Origin: Tetrahymena thermophila SB210
Lineage: Eukaryota > Ciliophora > Oligohymenophorea > Hymenostomatida > Tetrahymenidae
Direction: 5' to 3'
Assembly (NCBI RefSeq): GCF_000189635.1
Contig: NW_002476290.1
Location: 186,001 to 250,000, forward strand
DNA: 64,000 bases
Positions 12,235 to 24,151 of this stretch are shown piece by piece. Made by a program: the position numbers and the translations under genes. Within the stretch, counting starts at the first letter, position 1. Every line of letters begins with the position of its first letter. A model generated the notes under the pieces. The model was given only the letters and a program-made list of their open reading frames with translations, had not been told where the DNA came from and made no database searches.

Positions 12235-13662
12235 ATCTTTAAATAAAAGCTAATTAGAGACTAATATTTAAGCTTTTGCGATATTGCTTGAAATTTGAAA
12301 TTCCAAAAATATTTAACTATAATAATGATGAAAATTAATTGTTTATGATAACTACTAACAATACCTATTCTTCTAATAATTTAAATAAAAACTATTTCTA
12401 TCTTTAATTATTTAATAATTAAAAAATTTTTAATTATTGAATTAATTTAAATTTACTAAATATATTTTCTTAATTTTTTGATTTTCAAATTTTTAATGTG
12501 TTTACAGAATGATATTTACAAGCAAAAAAGTCAATAACATTAATTTAAATTTATAAACAAACATTCATTTAAGAAATTTCAGTTTGCATTATTTATTTAA
12601 ATCTATTTATTTATTTAGGTTCCTTGAAAATGTTTACTTTTAGATTGATTCTCTAATTTCTATTCCAATTTATTTGGTAAAATAATTTATTTAAAACCAA
12701 ATTTTTAATTATTGTTTTGTTAATAGAAATTAAATTTTTTAAAAATTATCAAATTAGTTCAAGTTTTGTGACTTCAATTTCAAAAAATTTTTGTATATTT
12801 CATAAGAAATTAACATGTCATTAGATTTATCAAAAAGAATATGATTTTTTCATATAAGTTTAATAAATATGAATAAGGATAAATAATTTTATTTTAACTT
12901 ATTTCAATTGAACATCAATTTTGATCTCTTAAAATAATCTCTAAAATGCAATTATAAGAAGAGTTGCAATCAAAAAATTGTTAAGTTAATTTAATAAGAC
13001 ATAAGATATACCCAGTTATATTAGATATTTTTGATGAATTAAAGCATTTTTGTTATTTGAAGTAAAAAACTTAATAAAGCTTGTAGATATTGATGAAAAT
13101 AGTATTTAGAAAATATTAATTAATTTGAATAGAATTTAAATATTTTACTATCCCAAAATATTATTTATAGTAAATAAATAGATGGATAAATAAATAGATA
13201 AATAGATGATTTTTTTGTAGATATAATGTGAGAATAATTCAGTTTTTGGAAATGTATGCTGTTAATAATAAAAAATTGTCATAATGCTTGATATAAATAA
13301 GTATTATAAAATTAAAATAATAAAATTATTTAATAAATATTTTTTAATATTATCTATTTTTTATCTAAAACTAAAATTATTCAATTTATTTTGGTTTTTA
13401 TAAGAATAAAAATGATCAGAAAATTTTTTATTATAGAATCAAAATTAATTTTATAAAAGAAATTAATTCAGTTCGATTTTAAAATAATTAGTGATGCTAT
13501 AAACACAAACAAAGCAATTTAGAATTTCTTTAAAGCCAAAAATAAATTTATTACTAAAAATTGTTTATATGTTAAAAAGATATATTGAATATAAATTATA
13601 CTTACTTTCTATGAATATTAATTATTGTTTATTGATATTTTAAAAATCATTTTTATTTATTT
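12235..13662. other. AT-rich gap
   Basis: About 1.4 kb of A/T-rich sequence between two minus-strand genes. I see no ORF with coding character, no RNA gene and no clear repeat, apart from short GATAAATA-type runs near 13178-13205. Confidence 0.5.
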
Positions 13663-14115
13663 TCAGTTTTAAATTTAATAAGTAGTGTATGGAGGATAAG
13701 CATATATGTCAAAGCCACCACAAAGAAGATATTAAGGAGCATAAACTTATTTGAAAAAGCACTCATTTCTATTGGCAATAGCTCTTACTTTTTCATTGAT
13801 GAAGCAATCTTCAAAGTATTAATTTTTGTTGACTTCTTGATCAGTAAGAGTAAACATTGATTTATAAACTATGAATTAGGAACAACTCTCAGGGGCTTAA
13901 TCAGAATAAATTTGTTCCTTAAAAAGTTTTTAGATCTCAATGTACTCTTTGCTCTAATGACAGGTGTAGTCAGTGGAAATATTTTCTATGCACTTTTGAT
14001 ATTAATTAAAAGTAACAGGAACTATATTTTAGAGCTCAATTGTTTATCTTTGTAATAAGAAAACTGTAGAGCTGATTAAAGCCAAAATAGGTATTACGAA
14101 AAATAATTTATTCAT
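13663..14115 (-). CDS. small secreted protein, unknown family
   Basis: A single exon of 453 nt encodes 150 residues. The first 20 or so, MNKLFFVIPILALISSTVFL, form a clear signal peptide (Lys near the start, long hydrophobic core). The rest is polar and acidic with several Cys residues (in KCIENISTDYTCH, PESCSQF, FEDCF, NECFF and LLCGG) that could pair in the endoplasmic reticulum, and it ends in a Tyr/Pro-rich tail. Secretion or storage in granules or vacuoles is inference from the signal peptide only. I do not recognise the family. The Met at 14115 is the only one that places the hydrophobic segment at the N-terminus. Confidence 0.7.
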
Positions 14116-14939
14116 GATTTTTATTTATTATTTCTTTTTAGATTTTATTTTTAGAAAATTAATTATATTATATGTTCATCAAACATCTCTCAAATTTATT
14201 TATGATGTGCTATTAATTCACATTATAGCTAATTAAAATAAAATTATAGGTCTAATTTATAAAATCTGATTTCATCTACCTCATTTTCTTAATTGAAGAG
14301 TACGATCAGAATTTTTTTTTATTTAATAAAGTAAGATTTTATTGGTAATTTTTTTAATATTATTATTTTTTAAAAATAATTCCAATTAAAAAGGATTTAT
14401 GGTGAAAAAAATTTAAAAAATAAATCTATTTTTATTGTACCTTATATTGAATAGTTTATTAGTCCAAAATATTTTGTAAATTTTTAATTTAATTTAAATA
14501 AATAAGAAAAAAATTAATCAAATAGTCAGAATATAAATAATATTTGAATTAGGTTTTAAAAATAAATTTTAAAAAACATTTTATTTTTTTAAATTAATTT
14601 TGATAGTAAGTTAATCTATAGATTTAAGCAATAAATTATTTTGATACAAAGATTTTAAATCTTTAAGTTAATAATTTTTATTTGGTAAGCAAATTAATCA
14701 ATTAGATTTTTTAAATTATTTGAGAAGTGTAAAATTTCAAATTTATTTGGTTGCTTGTTTTTTATTAATTAATTAATAAATAAATAAATACATTAGTTCA
14801 CAACTACCAACCTTTTAAGATCGTTGAATTAATTGTTAGTAAATAAATAAATAAATATTCTTATTACTGAAACAAAAGAAGATCTTTTTCAAATTTAGTT
14901 TTATTGAAACAAATCTCTTTTTAGTAGATTATAATTAGT
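14116..14939. other. divergent intergenic region
   Basis: The gap lies between divergently transcribed genes and so must hold both promoters. It contains several ATTA/AATAAATA runs (for example 14760-14860) but nothing I can call a defined element. Confidence 0.45.
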
Positions 14940-16945
14940 ATGTTATTAAAAGAAACAGAAGAGCTTTTTAGCAAGCTCTTATTGAGCATAGCAGACGAAG
15001 AAAAAAATATGGAGGTTGCCAGACAAATTTTATGTGAACAAATTGAATTCGAACCCTAAACAGCTTTTAAGCGTTTGGATAGAAGAAAAAATGGAACAAT
15101 TAATGCAGCTAATATTTAAGAGTTTTTGACAAATAATGGTTTATTTTATTCAGAAGAGCAATGTCATGGACTTGTCAGGCGTTATGATTAAAATAATGAT
15201 GACAGACTTTGTTTGGAAGATTTTAAACGATGTGTCCTTCCATAAGAGAACTTTGCATTAAAAGCATTAGTCTGCCAAAGAAAATAATATGAAGTTTAAC
15301 AAATAGAAGTGTTAACTTATGACGTTGAATTTGCTTTAGCAAGAGTTTTTGAGAGAGAAATTATTGCATACAAATAATTCGAGGAGTTTAAGAAGTTAAT
15401 CTACTAGAGAGTGGATTTTAATCATTTCAATAGTTTATTTTATTTAGTTGATATGTACAATTGTGGTTGCATTAACATTGAAAATTTGATTGAATTTTTC
15501 AAGAAAAGAGGTAATTAATTGATTATTTTTGAAATTTAAAATTATGGAAAGAGAAATTTCTTAATTGAGGCATTCATATTTGTAATGAAGAAAACCCATT
15601 TTAAATGTTTTGGTAAATTAATATTTATTTTTATTTAAACATATGATTAGGTTATCAAATGCCTGAAAGAGATATTGTAGCTATTTTAAGATATTTAGAT
15701 AAGAATGATGATGGAGTAGTTGATTACAAGGAATTTGAATTTTTTATGGAGCAAACATTAAACAATCGAGTAAGAAAGAATAAATATGGAAACAATTTTG
15801 AGGGAGAAGGAGAAAAGCTGGAGGAATATAGAAATAAAAAAGCAACTCCTTAGTTATATTATGTATTGAATAGTAATGGATAAGTCAAGGATAAAAAATC
15901 AGATAATATTCACTTTAATTTTATTGCAGCCTCATAAAGAACCAACCAATCTATCAATAAGCATATTGTCAATACCTAAAAAATTGCTAAGTTTAAAGAA
16001 GATAAGGAAATGTAAATTTACAACAAGAAATCTCCTTTTTAGCAAAATCTCCATGGATAAAGATTACCTCTAAATCCTAATAGCAGATCCAGTAAATCTT
16101 TAAAGCTACTAGAGGAATAAGGTGAACTTGCTAGAACACTTAAGCAAATCATAAATTTAGAAAAGGAAGTTGAATAGGCCAAAGAATCTTTAGTTTCTAG
16201 GAACGATTTTAATCTCTTAGATGCTTTCAGATTGTTTGATGTTGATGGAAAAGGTCGCATTTAATGCAATGAGTTTATGACTGTATTTGAAAGTTTAGAT
16301 TTATATCCTGGAAGACATGAATTGTATTTAGTGATTCGTAGATATGATAGTGATGGAGATGGTCACATTCGTTTTGCAGATTTTGCAGATATGATGACAC
16401 CTATCCGCTAAGAATACTCTGCATTAGGAAAGTTAAATGCTCATAGCAGAGTTTAGAATAATATACAAGTCATGCAAGATTACATGAGAGACTAATCTCT
16501 CAAAGAAGCAGCTATTCAAAAACCTCCTTTGTATTAATAAACAAGGAGTGCTTAAACACATTAAAACGACATATTTTATCAAGAATCATCCCTTTTTTCT
16601 CGTGAAACACGAGTTGCTTTGATAAAATTGCTATCTTTAATGTTAGAAAATGAAGCTGCTTGCGAATGTTTAAGACAAAGACTTCACTTAAGAAAAAGTT
16701 TTGACTTAAAACATATTTTCCACTCTCTTCAATAAGATTAGATATAAAATTAGGTGTAAAACAATAAATTAGGATTATTAGGTCCTTAAGACTTCAAAAA
16801 TCTATTAGAAAATCATGGAATAATTATAGAGTACTCTGATTTAATATATCTGTTTTCTCGTTTTGATAAAAACAAAGATTAATTTGTATCCTTAGCAGAA
16901 TTTATATAAGAATTATCACCAAAATCACCCTAACAATATTACTGA
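14940..16945 (+). CDS. multi-EF-hand calcium-binding protein
   Basis: Exons 14940-15510 and 15651-16945 (140-nt intron, phase 1) encode 621 residues. Eight EF-hand-like segments can be read, at roughly residues 42-64, 78-100, 165-188, 198-220, 375-400, 415-438, 510-535 and 585-610. The best loops are DKNDDGVVDYKEF (fourth), DVDGKGRIQCNEF (fifth), DSDGDGHIRFADF (sixth) and DKNKDQFVSLAEF (eighth); these keep acidic residues at the loop positions that coordinate calcium. The others, such as DRRKNGTINAANI, lack the final Glu or key Asp residues and may be structural. The intron falls inside the third-fourth hand pair and its removal restores the usual spacing. No enzyme domain is seen, so a calcium sensor or axonemal/cortical structural role is likely but unproven. 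Confidence 0.88.
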
Positions 16946-17177
16946 CTGACTGAAAGCACAAATTTTGATATTATCATTCATAATTAAAAAAATCATACGT
17001 TTATTCAATTACATTAATTAAGAGAATTCAACTAACTTCACTTCTCAAAATTATTCATTTATTAATTTTTGGTTATTTATACAAAAATAATGTTTTGTTT
17101 CTGTATAAGAATTCTTCAAAAAGAAGTTTAGAAAGAATATATGCCTGCCTACACATTATATATTGAAAAAAATATGA

Positions 17178-17660
17178 TTTTAAGAAATTAATCTAGCTGT
17201 TAAGCTAGGTTAAAAATATTTTTATTTTATAAGTTGAGCATTTAATCTATTAAATAATTATTTTAATTATCTTAATGTTTTATTTTAGAAATTTAATTTA
17301 CCAAAAGATTAAAGATATTTAAAAAATAAATAGTTTATTTTATTAGTTAGATATATAGTTTTAAGAAATTAATCTTGCTGTTAAGCTATGTAAAAATATT
17401 TTTATCTTATAAGTTGAGCATTTAATCTATTAAATAATTATTTTAATTATCTCAATGTTTTTTTGTAGAAATTTTATTAGCCATAAGATTAAAGATATTT
17501 AAAAGATAGTTAATTTTATTAGTTAGATATATAGTTTTAAGAAATTAATCTATCTGGTTAGCTATGTTAAAAATATTTTTATTTTATAAGTTGAACATTT
17601 AATCTGTTAAATAATTATTTTAATTATCTAAATGTTTTATTGTAGAAATTTTATTAAAGA
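17178..17660. repeat. three direct repeats of about 180 bp
   Basis: Three copies begin at about 17178, 17359 and 17535 with TTTTAAGAAATTAATC and continue through AAGTTGAGCATTTAATCTATT and TTTTAATTATCT...ATGTTTT. Spacing is 181 and 176 bp. Copies are 85-95% alike by eye and lie between the EF-hand and CRAL-TRIO genes. Confidence 0.88.
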
Positions 17661-17920
17661 TATTTGTTAATTTGAATATTAAGATATATATTGATTGACC
17701 AAACTATTTAAGGAATGAAAACGGTATAAGAAATATATCAGTTTTTTAATTATTGATAAATTAATTAATATTAATTAAGTCAGCTTTTGAACAGTGAATA
17801 AATTTGATTCTATTTAATTAAATAAATACTTACAAAAATAATAAAAAATAGATTATTTTCTATTATCTACAACCAAAATATTAGTATAAATTCAAATTTA
17901 ACACTCCGATTAGAACAAAA

Positions 17921-20070
17921 ATGGTAGATGTGTTTTATGAAAAGTATAATTTCTTGAGAGTAGATCCAGATTTAGCTCAATAAGTTGAGCATGAAGGTAA
18001 CATTTTTTTTTTTGAGTTAAGTTAACTCACTTTCACCATAAAAAAATAAAAGAGTCATACATAAAATTAAATAATGGTGGCAAGAAAGAAAGAAATATTT
18101 TTTTTAATGTGTCTTATGATGACGAGGAGAGGAATAAGATTAAAGAGATAGAAAATATGGCTTAACAATATTAAATAAATCATAGATTGTAAATACTTCA
18201 TAGATTTATTAAAAATCGCTAAATTCTTTATTAAATTACAATTAAGATTTAGCTCTACAGGGCAAATACTGAAATACATTTACGCTAATTAGATGGACCC
18301 TAAGTAAGCATTCGAGAATATAAAGTAGCACATCGAATGGGTAGAAAACCCTTAAACATTTAGTGAGAATCCTTTAACTATGAAGCATTTAGTAAGTGCT
18401 CATTTATATAAATAAAATACTCTTTTTGATGAAAATATAAACGTTTTTAACACTTTAATTTTAATTTTTTAAATATAAATAATTAACTTGATTATAGAAA
18501 AAAATAAATTTCTAAAATAATTTAGAGGGATGGATATATTTATATTGGAGGTACTGATAAAAAAATGAGACCTACTATTATATTTAATGTAGATAAAATA
18601 GATTTAGATAACACTACTGAGGAATCTATCCTCCCTGCTTATAATAGGATTTTTAAAATAGTTGAAGAATACTAATTTTACAAATCTAAAATAGAAACTT
18701 GGAATGTTATCATTGAAACAAATGAAATTAGTGCAATAAGTTTACCCATTAAAGTAACTTCAATAAAATACTTTAACTCAAATTAACTATCTATATTCAC
18801 AACCTATTTTATCTAAATAAGATTTTATCGAAAATTATTTCTACTATGTAAACCAATTTTCCATCAAACTTAAATAGGATTTTCATTTTAAATCCTTCTA
18901 CAAGCTTGAACTTCACTTGGAATGTAATTGCTGGTATCAATTAATTATTAATTTATATGTTTGATATAACATTATTTATTAAATAATATTAGCATTTATT
19001 AATGAGAGATCTCTCAAAAAGATTTCATTTCTCAAAAAAAAAGAGATGAGCACTCTACTTTAATACTATGACGCTGATTAACTAGAACAAAGATTCGGAG
19101 GAACTGCTCCTAATGTTACTTAATATTATCCACCATAGAAGTTTTAACCAAGCTAGTAGTACTAACAGAAAAAAATGTAAAGAAAGTAAAGCATGAGAGG
19201 AGGATCTAGAATAGAAATAAATGGAGGAAGTGGCGAATATCAATACAGATCAACACCATAAGAAAGCTTGTACTAAAGCGTTCCAAATTAATAAGCTTTC
19301 AACTATTAGTTAACACTAAATAGTAATTAAAGCTAACAAAATCAATAATAAGATCAGCTTGTTCTAAACCAATAGAACTCTAATTAAACTAACTATAGTT
19401 CTATACAAACTTATCAGCATAGATAATCTAAATCAATTTTTGCTGCATAAGATTAAAGGTTTTCTCAATAAGGTACTTTGCCACCCCTTTATTAATCTTA
19501 GCCTAGAGCTTCATAATAAGTTTAAAATACTGCTTAACCTTAAATTTAATATAGATAATCGTAATATGCATCATAAGTTGTTACTCCATATTAAGAGAAT
19601 ATGATTTAATCTCGTTAAGTTGATATTATTCAGGATTAGTAAAGATAATCAAGATCACTTACTAAATCAGATGCAATTTAATCTTAAATGAGATTCACTA
19701 AGCAAAAACCAGACAATGTTAATGTTATATAAGTCTAGCCACCAGGTTTTAGAGATGAAATTGCCAGTTCTACAACTCCTTAATAGCAACCATAATCATA
19801 AGCAATTTCTAAATATAGCTTCATAAACAGCATTGTCTAAAGTAAAATTAATATTTTGAAAGTAAATTAATTAATCATTTAATAAAAAAAGATGAGAGAA
19901 TCACTGAAATAAATAGAAATTTCTTAGACAACATGGAGTAAGAAGAAGAATAAGATGTTGTCAAAAGAAGTAAAAAAAAATAAGTTGTTTAAGATGTCCA
20001 AGACCCTAAAATACCAGATTACATGGATCATTTAAGAGAACAAAATTATTAAGCTTGCTCTATATTCTGA
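17921..20070 (+). CDS. CRAL-TRIO (Sec14-like) lipid-binding protein with Gln-rich tail
   Basis: Seven exons (17921-17996, 18053-18188, 18247-18391, 18526-18753, 18822-18933, 18993-19841, 19892-20070) encode 574 residues; all phases agree. The N-terminal half carries the CRAL-TRIO signature: ILKYIYANQMDPKQAF then IEWVENP, the strand RDGYIYIGG, RIFILNPSTSLNFTWNVIA, KKIHF and finally QLEQRFGG, matching the Sec14 ending LPxxFGG. By family this fold carries a phosphoinositide, phosphatidylcholine or another hydrophobic ligand between membranes. From about residue 255 on, the tail is Gln/Ser/Tyr-rich with many TAA/TAG-encoded Gln residues and ends in a charged segment; it is probably disordered. 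There is no GOLD or START domain. The third exon boundary uses a consensus GTAAGT donor. Confidence 0.86.
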
Positions 20071-20739
20071 AAAATAATTTATTTTTGAAAATTAAATGTT
20101 GAATCTATGTTTAAAAAACTTTAAATTAAGACTTTCTCATAAATATTACTCTTGATCTTTATTTATTTATTTATTAAAAATTTTGATAAGATTATTTAAT
20201 ATTTTTTAATCTGTAATTTATCATATTTTAAACAAATACTTTTTTAAATTATTCACTTGAATTTTAATCTTTATATCTCAACAACATAAAAAGTTAATTA
20301 ATTATTTTTTTATTACATAAATTATGAGGTATAGCAAGATGCCATTCAAAAATTCAGTCGTTTGGAATTCACTTATTATGAAATAGATTTTTTAATTATT
20401 TATTAAAAAATCTGATTTTTATATTTTTATATAGAAATATAATTAATAATTTAATTTATTTTAATTTCATAAATAAATAAATAATTTTTATATATCGAAA
20501 TTTTTAAATTTAGCTAAATTTTCTGAAGTGGGGTGAACAAAATACAGGATTTTAAAGTTTTTCTGAATAACTAATTACAAATAATTATTTTATTTTTAAT
20601 TATAAAAAATATAGAGTATGCTTAATTATTTTCTTTGGGTAAATATTTAAGTTAATTTATAAAATTTTTTATAAAATACATATTTTAATAGTTAATTATT
20701 AATTCAATTTTATAGAATTATCAATCATTTTAATATAAA
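20071..20739. other. AT-rich gap between convergent genes
   Basis: Convergent 3' ends flank this stretch. Nothing beyond A/T runs is seen. Confidence 0.5.
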
Positions 20740-23438
20740 TCATTCATTATTGTTTGGAAATAAATCTTAAGCAAGTCTAGTCTTAAAAGGGAGAGTCTCG
20801 TAGTCAGTAACTTATCCTGTAAGATGATCAAATGCTAAAACAGAATTATTTTCTAAATACTCATAATATTCTAAGTCATCTTTAGTTATACTTTCTTTAT
20901 TAATATTAGGAAGAGCTACCTTTTAGTACCTTTAAGAGAAGTGAGTTAAAACTAGTCTCCATGCATTTGCTTAAATAGCTGAGATAGTTGCTTCTCTAAC
21001 TGTACAATGCATATTTTTTTCTGCATTATCCTAAAGATCATCATTAAAAGTTGCTTCATGAATAAATAAAGTAGCATTCTTTGAAGCATTAATAAATTTA
21101 TCCGAAGGACGTAAATCTCCTGAATAGCATATTTTTACATTATTTGCATGCTAAATTACAACAGCATATGATTGAGGACAATGGTCAACTGGGATTGCTG
21201 AAAATTCTACAATATTTTGAGATTCTAAGTAACTTTTAAATGCTTGCAAATATTAGTCTCTTTAATTAAAGAATTAAATAATGATATCATTTTATTTAGG
21301 GTGTTCATAATATTCCTAGCTTTCTTTACTCATTGACCCAAAGATAGATGTGTTAAGAAGGTTGTTGAAGTTTTCAAATTTACTGATTTATTAGTTAAAA
21401 ACTATTTTGCAGTTTAATTCTTCTATCATTTCAGAATAAGCTTGCAACCAAGGAGCCATGTTAAAAGGAACAACTAAAAATAGCTAGTTTTCATCATCAT
21501 TTTATGAAATATTATTTTGTAGTTTTTATTTTTAAATAGCTAAATGACGCTAGCGAATCATATTTAGAGTTCCTAAATGATGATCTGAATGAATGTGAGT
21601 GATAAATATAATTTTAAGATTAGGTAATATTTCATTCTAAACTCTATCTTCACCATACTGATTTATTAACTAATAATACGAACCTTCTCCACAATCAAGA
21701 ATTATCCCATGATTATTGTTGTTATTTCTGATATAAATTGCACTAACATTTCTATATTAAGCTGGTTTCATAGAACCAGTTCCTAAAAATACTACTTCTG
21801 GATTGTATTTAGAAAAATCGCAATTATTGAACTACTCAATATTTATTTAACTCTTTTTATAACTTTCTAAATACTCTTTCAGCTTTTTGTCTACTTCTTC
21901 ATTTGTAAAAAATTCCTTCTAGCTTCCTCCTTAAAAAGGAAAGTAGCCTTAGTTTTTTAAGGGCAATAAATGATATTCAAAATATCTTTTAGCAACTGTG
22001 CATTTCTTGAAAAGAGGAAAAGCAGACTTTACATCAACAAGTCCCTATTAAGTATTAATTTATCATTAAATAAAAATTAAAAAGTAATTGCAAAGCTTTT
22101 TCAAATTATTTTCAAATTTCTTTTTGTAAATTTTCCAAAAATTGTATGAAACAAATAAACAACATAACTTATTTAAAAAGTTTTTTCATTTAATTTGGAT
22201 AAATAAGAACTAATCTAAATAAATAAAAATAAAAATATCTATTACGTCTTTAAAATAGTTTATCTGTTTTTGCATGAAACTAGAGAAATTGTTATTGAAG
22301 GTAGAGTTTAAGGTTTCTACAAATGCAAATTAACTAAAATTTGTATTCACTAAATCTTGGTCTTATTCAGGTAAACCTTATTCAGAGAGCTCTTTACAAG
22401 TAAAAATATGTTAGCAATCTGAACCAAATTTACTGAAAAAGTTTTGATATTCTTCTTTCATAATTAGATCAAATTTAGCTAAATGAACTATACAAGTCAT
22501 ACAATGACTTTCTTTGTCTATGTTTGATTCAAGTAGACTCTATATTAAAGTATTATTTTTCAAGTCTTGTAAGTGATTTTCATCATCACAATCTATAATC
22601 ATAAAAATAGTAGAAGGGAGAGCTTTTTCTTGGACTTAATTAGAGTAAATTGTTTGACCATTTGGGAGTGTAATCTATCCATTATTAATTAATTCAGTAA
22701 TTTATTTTCCCTTAATACCATATTAGTTTAACTTATCTTTCAAGACTTTTCCTTAAATTTTGTTAGGGATTATAACATAGCTTATAACATTGCCTATATA
22801 TATATATTTAAGGAAGATAATTTATTTATTCTACTTCAATAAGATTTTATTTAATTAATTAAATTACCTTTTTAAAAAATTGGATGTACTTCACAAATTT
22901 CATCTTTGAAAATATTTTTATCTGTTATAAATTAGTTGGGATTGTTTATTTCTTCTTCGAAAAGTGTTTTATCTCCCTTGAAATTTTTTTCTATATAATT
23001 ATTCATCTCGTAAAAGAATTTAGGGTAGTTAGGTTGCTCGATAAGTTTCATTATAGTTTCATATTTTCTGTATCCATACAAAAATGATTTTTCTTGTTAA
23101 AAATCATAAAAGCCAAATGGCAGTATTTTATATCCCATTTTAAATCTTATCTTATCAAAAAATTAAGATATTCCTTATGGACCTAATATAATAGTGTCAA
23201 TAGCAGCTTTTGACTCAAACATAGTCAACATTTGGCCAAATAAACCGCATACATGAGATGTTTTTAATCTAGTTAAGAAAATTGCATTTGATGGATTCAA
23301 TTTAATCTTGTTATTTTTCATAAATCTTTAAAAAGTTTCTGGTAGATTAAAATAATATTTCTTGTTAGGAGTAGTTACAACAACAGCAGCAACCTCCTAG
23401 CTTTGATAATTCTTAATGACCTAAAATAATATTTTCAT
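20740..23438 (-). CDS. ELAC2: tRNase Z, long form (tRNA 3' end processing endonuclease)
   Basis: Exons 22868-23438, 22246-22793 and 20740-22044 encode 807 residues, the size of eukaryotic long tRNase Z. The C-terminal half holds the whole metallo-beta-lactamase site: FLGTGS, ILDCGEGS, ITHIHSDHHLGT (zinc ligands), PVDHCPQSYAVV, YSGDLRPS, HEATF and LTHFSQRY. The N-terminal half (KKYYFNLPE, NAIFLTRLKTSHVCGLFG) is the inactive lactamase copy typical of the long form and lacks the HxHxDH motif, as expected. By family it cuts the 3' trailer from tRNA precursors in nucleus and mitochondria. The N-terminus is not clearly a targeting peptide. Introns are 74 and 201 nt. One of the firmest calls in the window. 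Confidence 0.94.
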
Positions 23439-24151
23439 TTTTTTATAATTCCTAATTTTACTATATCAACTCTTTGCTAAATTAATTTATTAAATTTGTA
23501 ATAATAAATAAATATTGCAATAACTACTTATTAATCTTAATATAAATCGATTGAATTTACTTCTATTTTCTTGTGAATTTCCAAAACCTTCTATTAAAAT
23601 CCTAGCCAAATTAAAAGTTTAGATTATTCACTTAGAAAAATAAATTAAATTTGTTAAATAATTAATAATTTAGATACAAAGTTTATTTATTTTTCAAGAA
23701 TTTACTTTTTATTACAAATCCTACTATGTTTGGTCAAATTAATTTTCATAATTTGATCTATTTTCAAATTAAATTAATTAATATTTTATTTTTTTCTAAG
23801 TTTATTTTTGAAAATTTTATTCAAATTTTTATTGGTTTCAATCATATTTTAAAAGTAAGAAATAAAATGTTTAATTTTTAAAAATAATTTGATAGTTTTA
23901 CTATGACATTATTTGACTAAGAATTTTAGATTAAATCATTCTTGCTTAGTTGTTGATTAAAATAATTAATTATTGCTTGAGTGCGTTAAAATTTATAAAA
24001 AAATAAATTTTTGAAAAAAATTTGCTTTTTAAAACAATCTTTTAAATTTTTGCGAATTTGATACTTTGATCAGTATTACAAGTATAAAAGCTTCTTACAT
24101 AAAAATAATAAGATAATAGCTAATTAATTAAATAGTAGTAGTATTAGTTAA
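23439..24151. other. divergent intergenic region
   Basis: Lies between the divergent tRNase Z and kinesin genes. A/T-rich; no defined motif seen. Confidence 0.45.
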
